A DNA stretch of 5,553 nt from positions 1 through 5,553 of the forward strand of contig CALEFO010000024.1 in the NCBI GenBank assembly GCA_937877165.1, written 5' to 3'. Shown one piece after another: positions 5,493 through 5,553 of the stretch; position 1 is the first letter of the stretch, and each line of letters starts with the position of its first letter. Source of the DNA: an uncultured Lachnospiraceae bacterium (GTDB lineage Bacteria; Bacillota; Clostridia; Lachnospirales; Lachnospiraceae). The position numbers and the translations under genes were made by a program. The notes under the pieces were generated by a model. It worked only from the letters and a program-made list of their open reading frames with translations, was not told the DNA's origin and ran no database searches.

Positions 5493-5553
5493 TATGAAAT
5501 GCGGCGCTGGCGCGCCATAAATCCGTTCGCCTCATTGCGCTTCTGAGAGCAAG
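5493..5553. other. Non-coding tail after the ATPase, short GC hairpin only
   Basis: GGCGC (5503-5507) can pair with GCGCC (5512-5516) around TGGC, and TGGCGCGCCA (5508-5517) is itself a perfect palindrome. Only ATAAATCC follows, with no U-tract, so I do not call an intrinsic terminator. No gene is visible before the window ends. Confidence 0.3.

Noticed and set aside
5503..5516. Terminator after the ATPase
   Set aside because: The stem is only five base pairs and no T-run follows.

Overview
The window looks like chromosomal DNA from a low-to-medium GC Gram-positive anaerobe, most likely a gut Clostridia member (Lachnospiraceae or a relative). The pointers are purine-rich Shine-Dalgarno sequences at every start, an intrinsic terminator with a U-tract, sigma-A-like promoters, and a gene set (DUF2798 membrane protein, GPH-family sugar symporter, TetR regulator, AAA_14/DUF4143 ATPase) common in those genomes. 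This assignment is inference from style and gene families, not from a marker gene.

Layout. Positions 1-146 are a leader with a candidate promoter and a striking 10-bp inverted repeat that buries the ribosome binding site of the next gene. A DUF2798 membrane protein follows (147-626, +) and ends in a strong intrinsic terminator (637-677). From 705 to 4003 the minus strand carries, in transcription order, a TetR-family regulator (3332-4003), a GPH/MelB-type sugar-cation symporter (1778-3154) and an alpha/beta hydrolase (705-1781). The symporter and hydrolase overlap by an ATGA and are almost certainly translated together. A perfect 8+8 bp palindrome (4027-4045) in front of tetR, overlapping one of two candidate tetR promoters, is the likely regulator-binding site. 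The simplest reading is a small autoregulated uptake-and-hydrolysis operon whose inducer and substrate are unknown. The 177-bp tetR-symporter gap holds two further inverted repeats.

The 301-bp gap 4004-4304 divides the GC-rich operon from a visibly more AT-rich gene for an AAA_14/DUF4143 ATPase (4305-5492, +). The half of the gap next to the ATPase holds three tandem imperfect 40-bp repeats (4153-4272). Each contains an inverted pair of AACAGTTTT-like arms, so six half-sites stand exactly 20 bp apart in alternating orientation. The best promoter for the ATPase lies inside the third repeat. Positions 4115-4152 of the gap show nothing I can name. This repeat array plus ATPase is the least explained and most interesting part of the window. 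After the ATPase stop, the last 61 bases hold only a short GC-rich hairpin with no U-tract.
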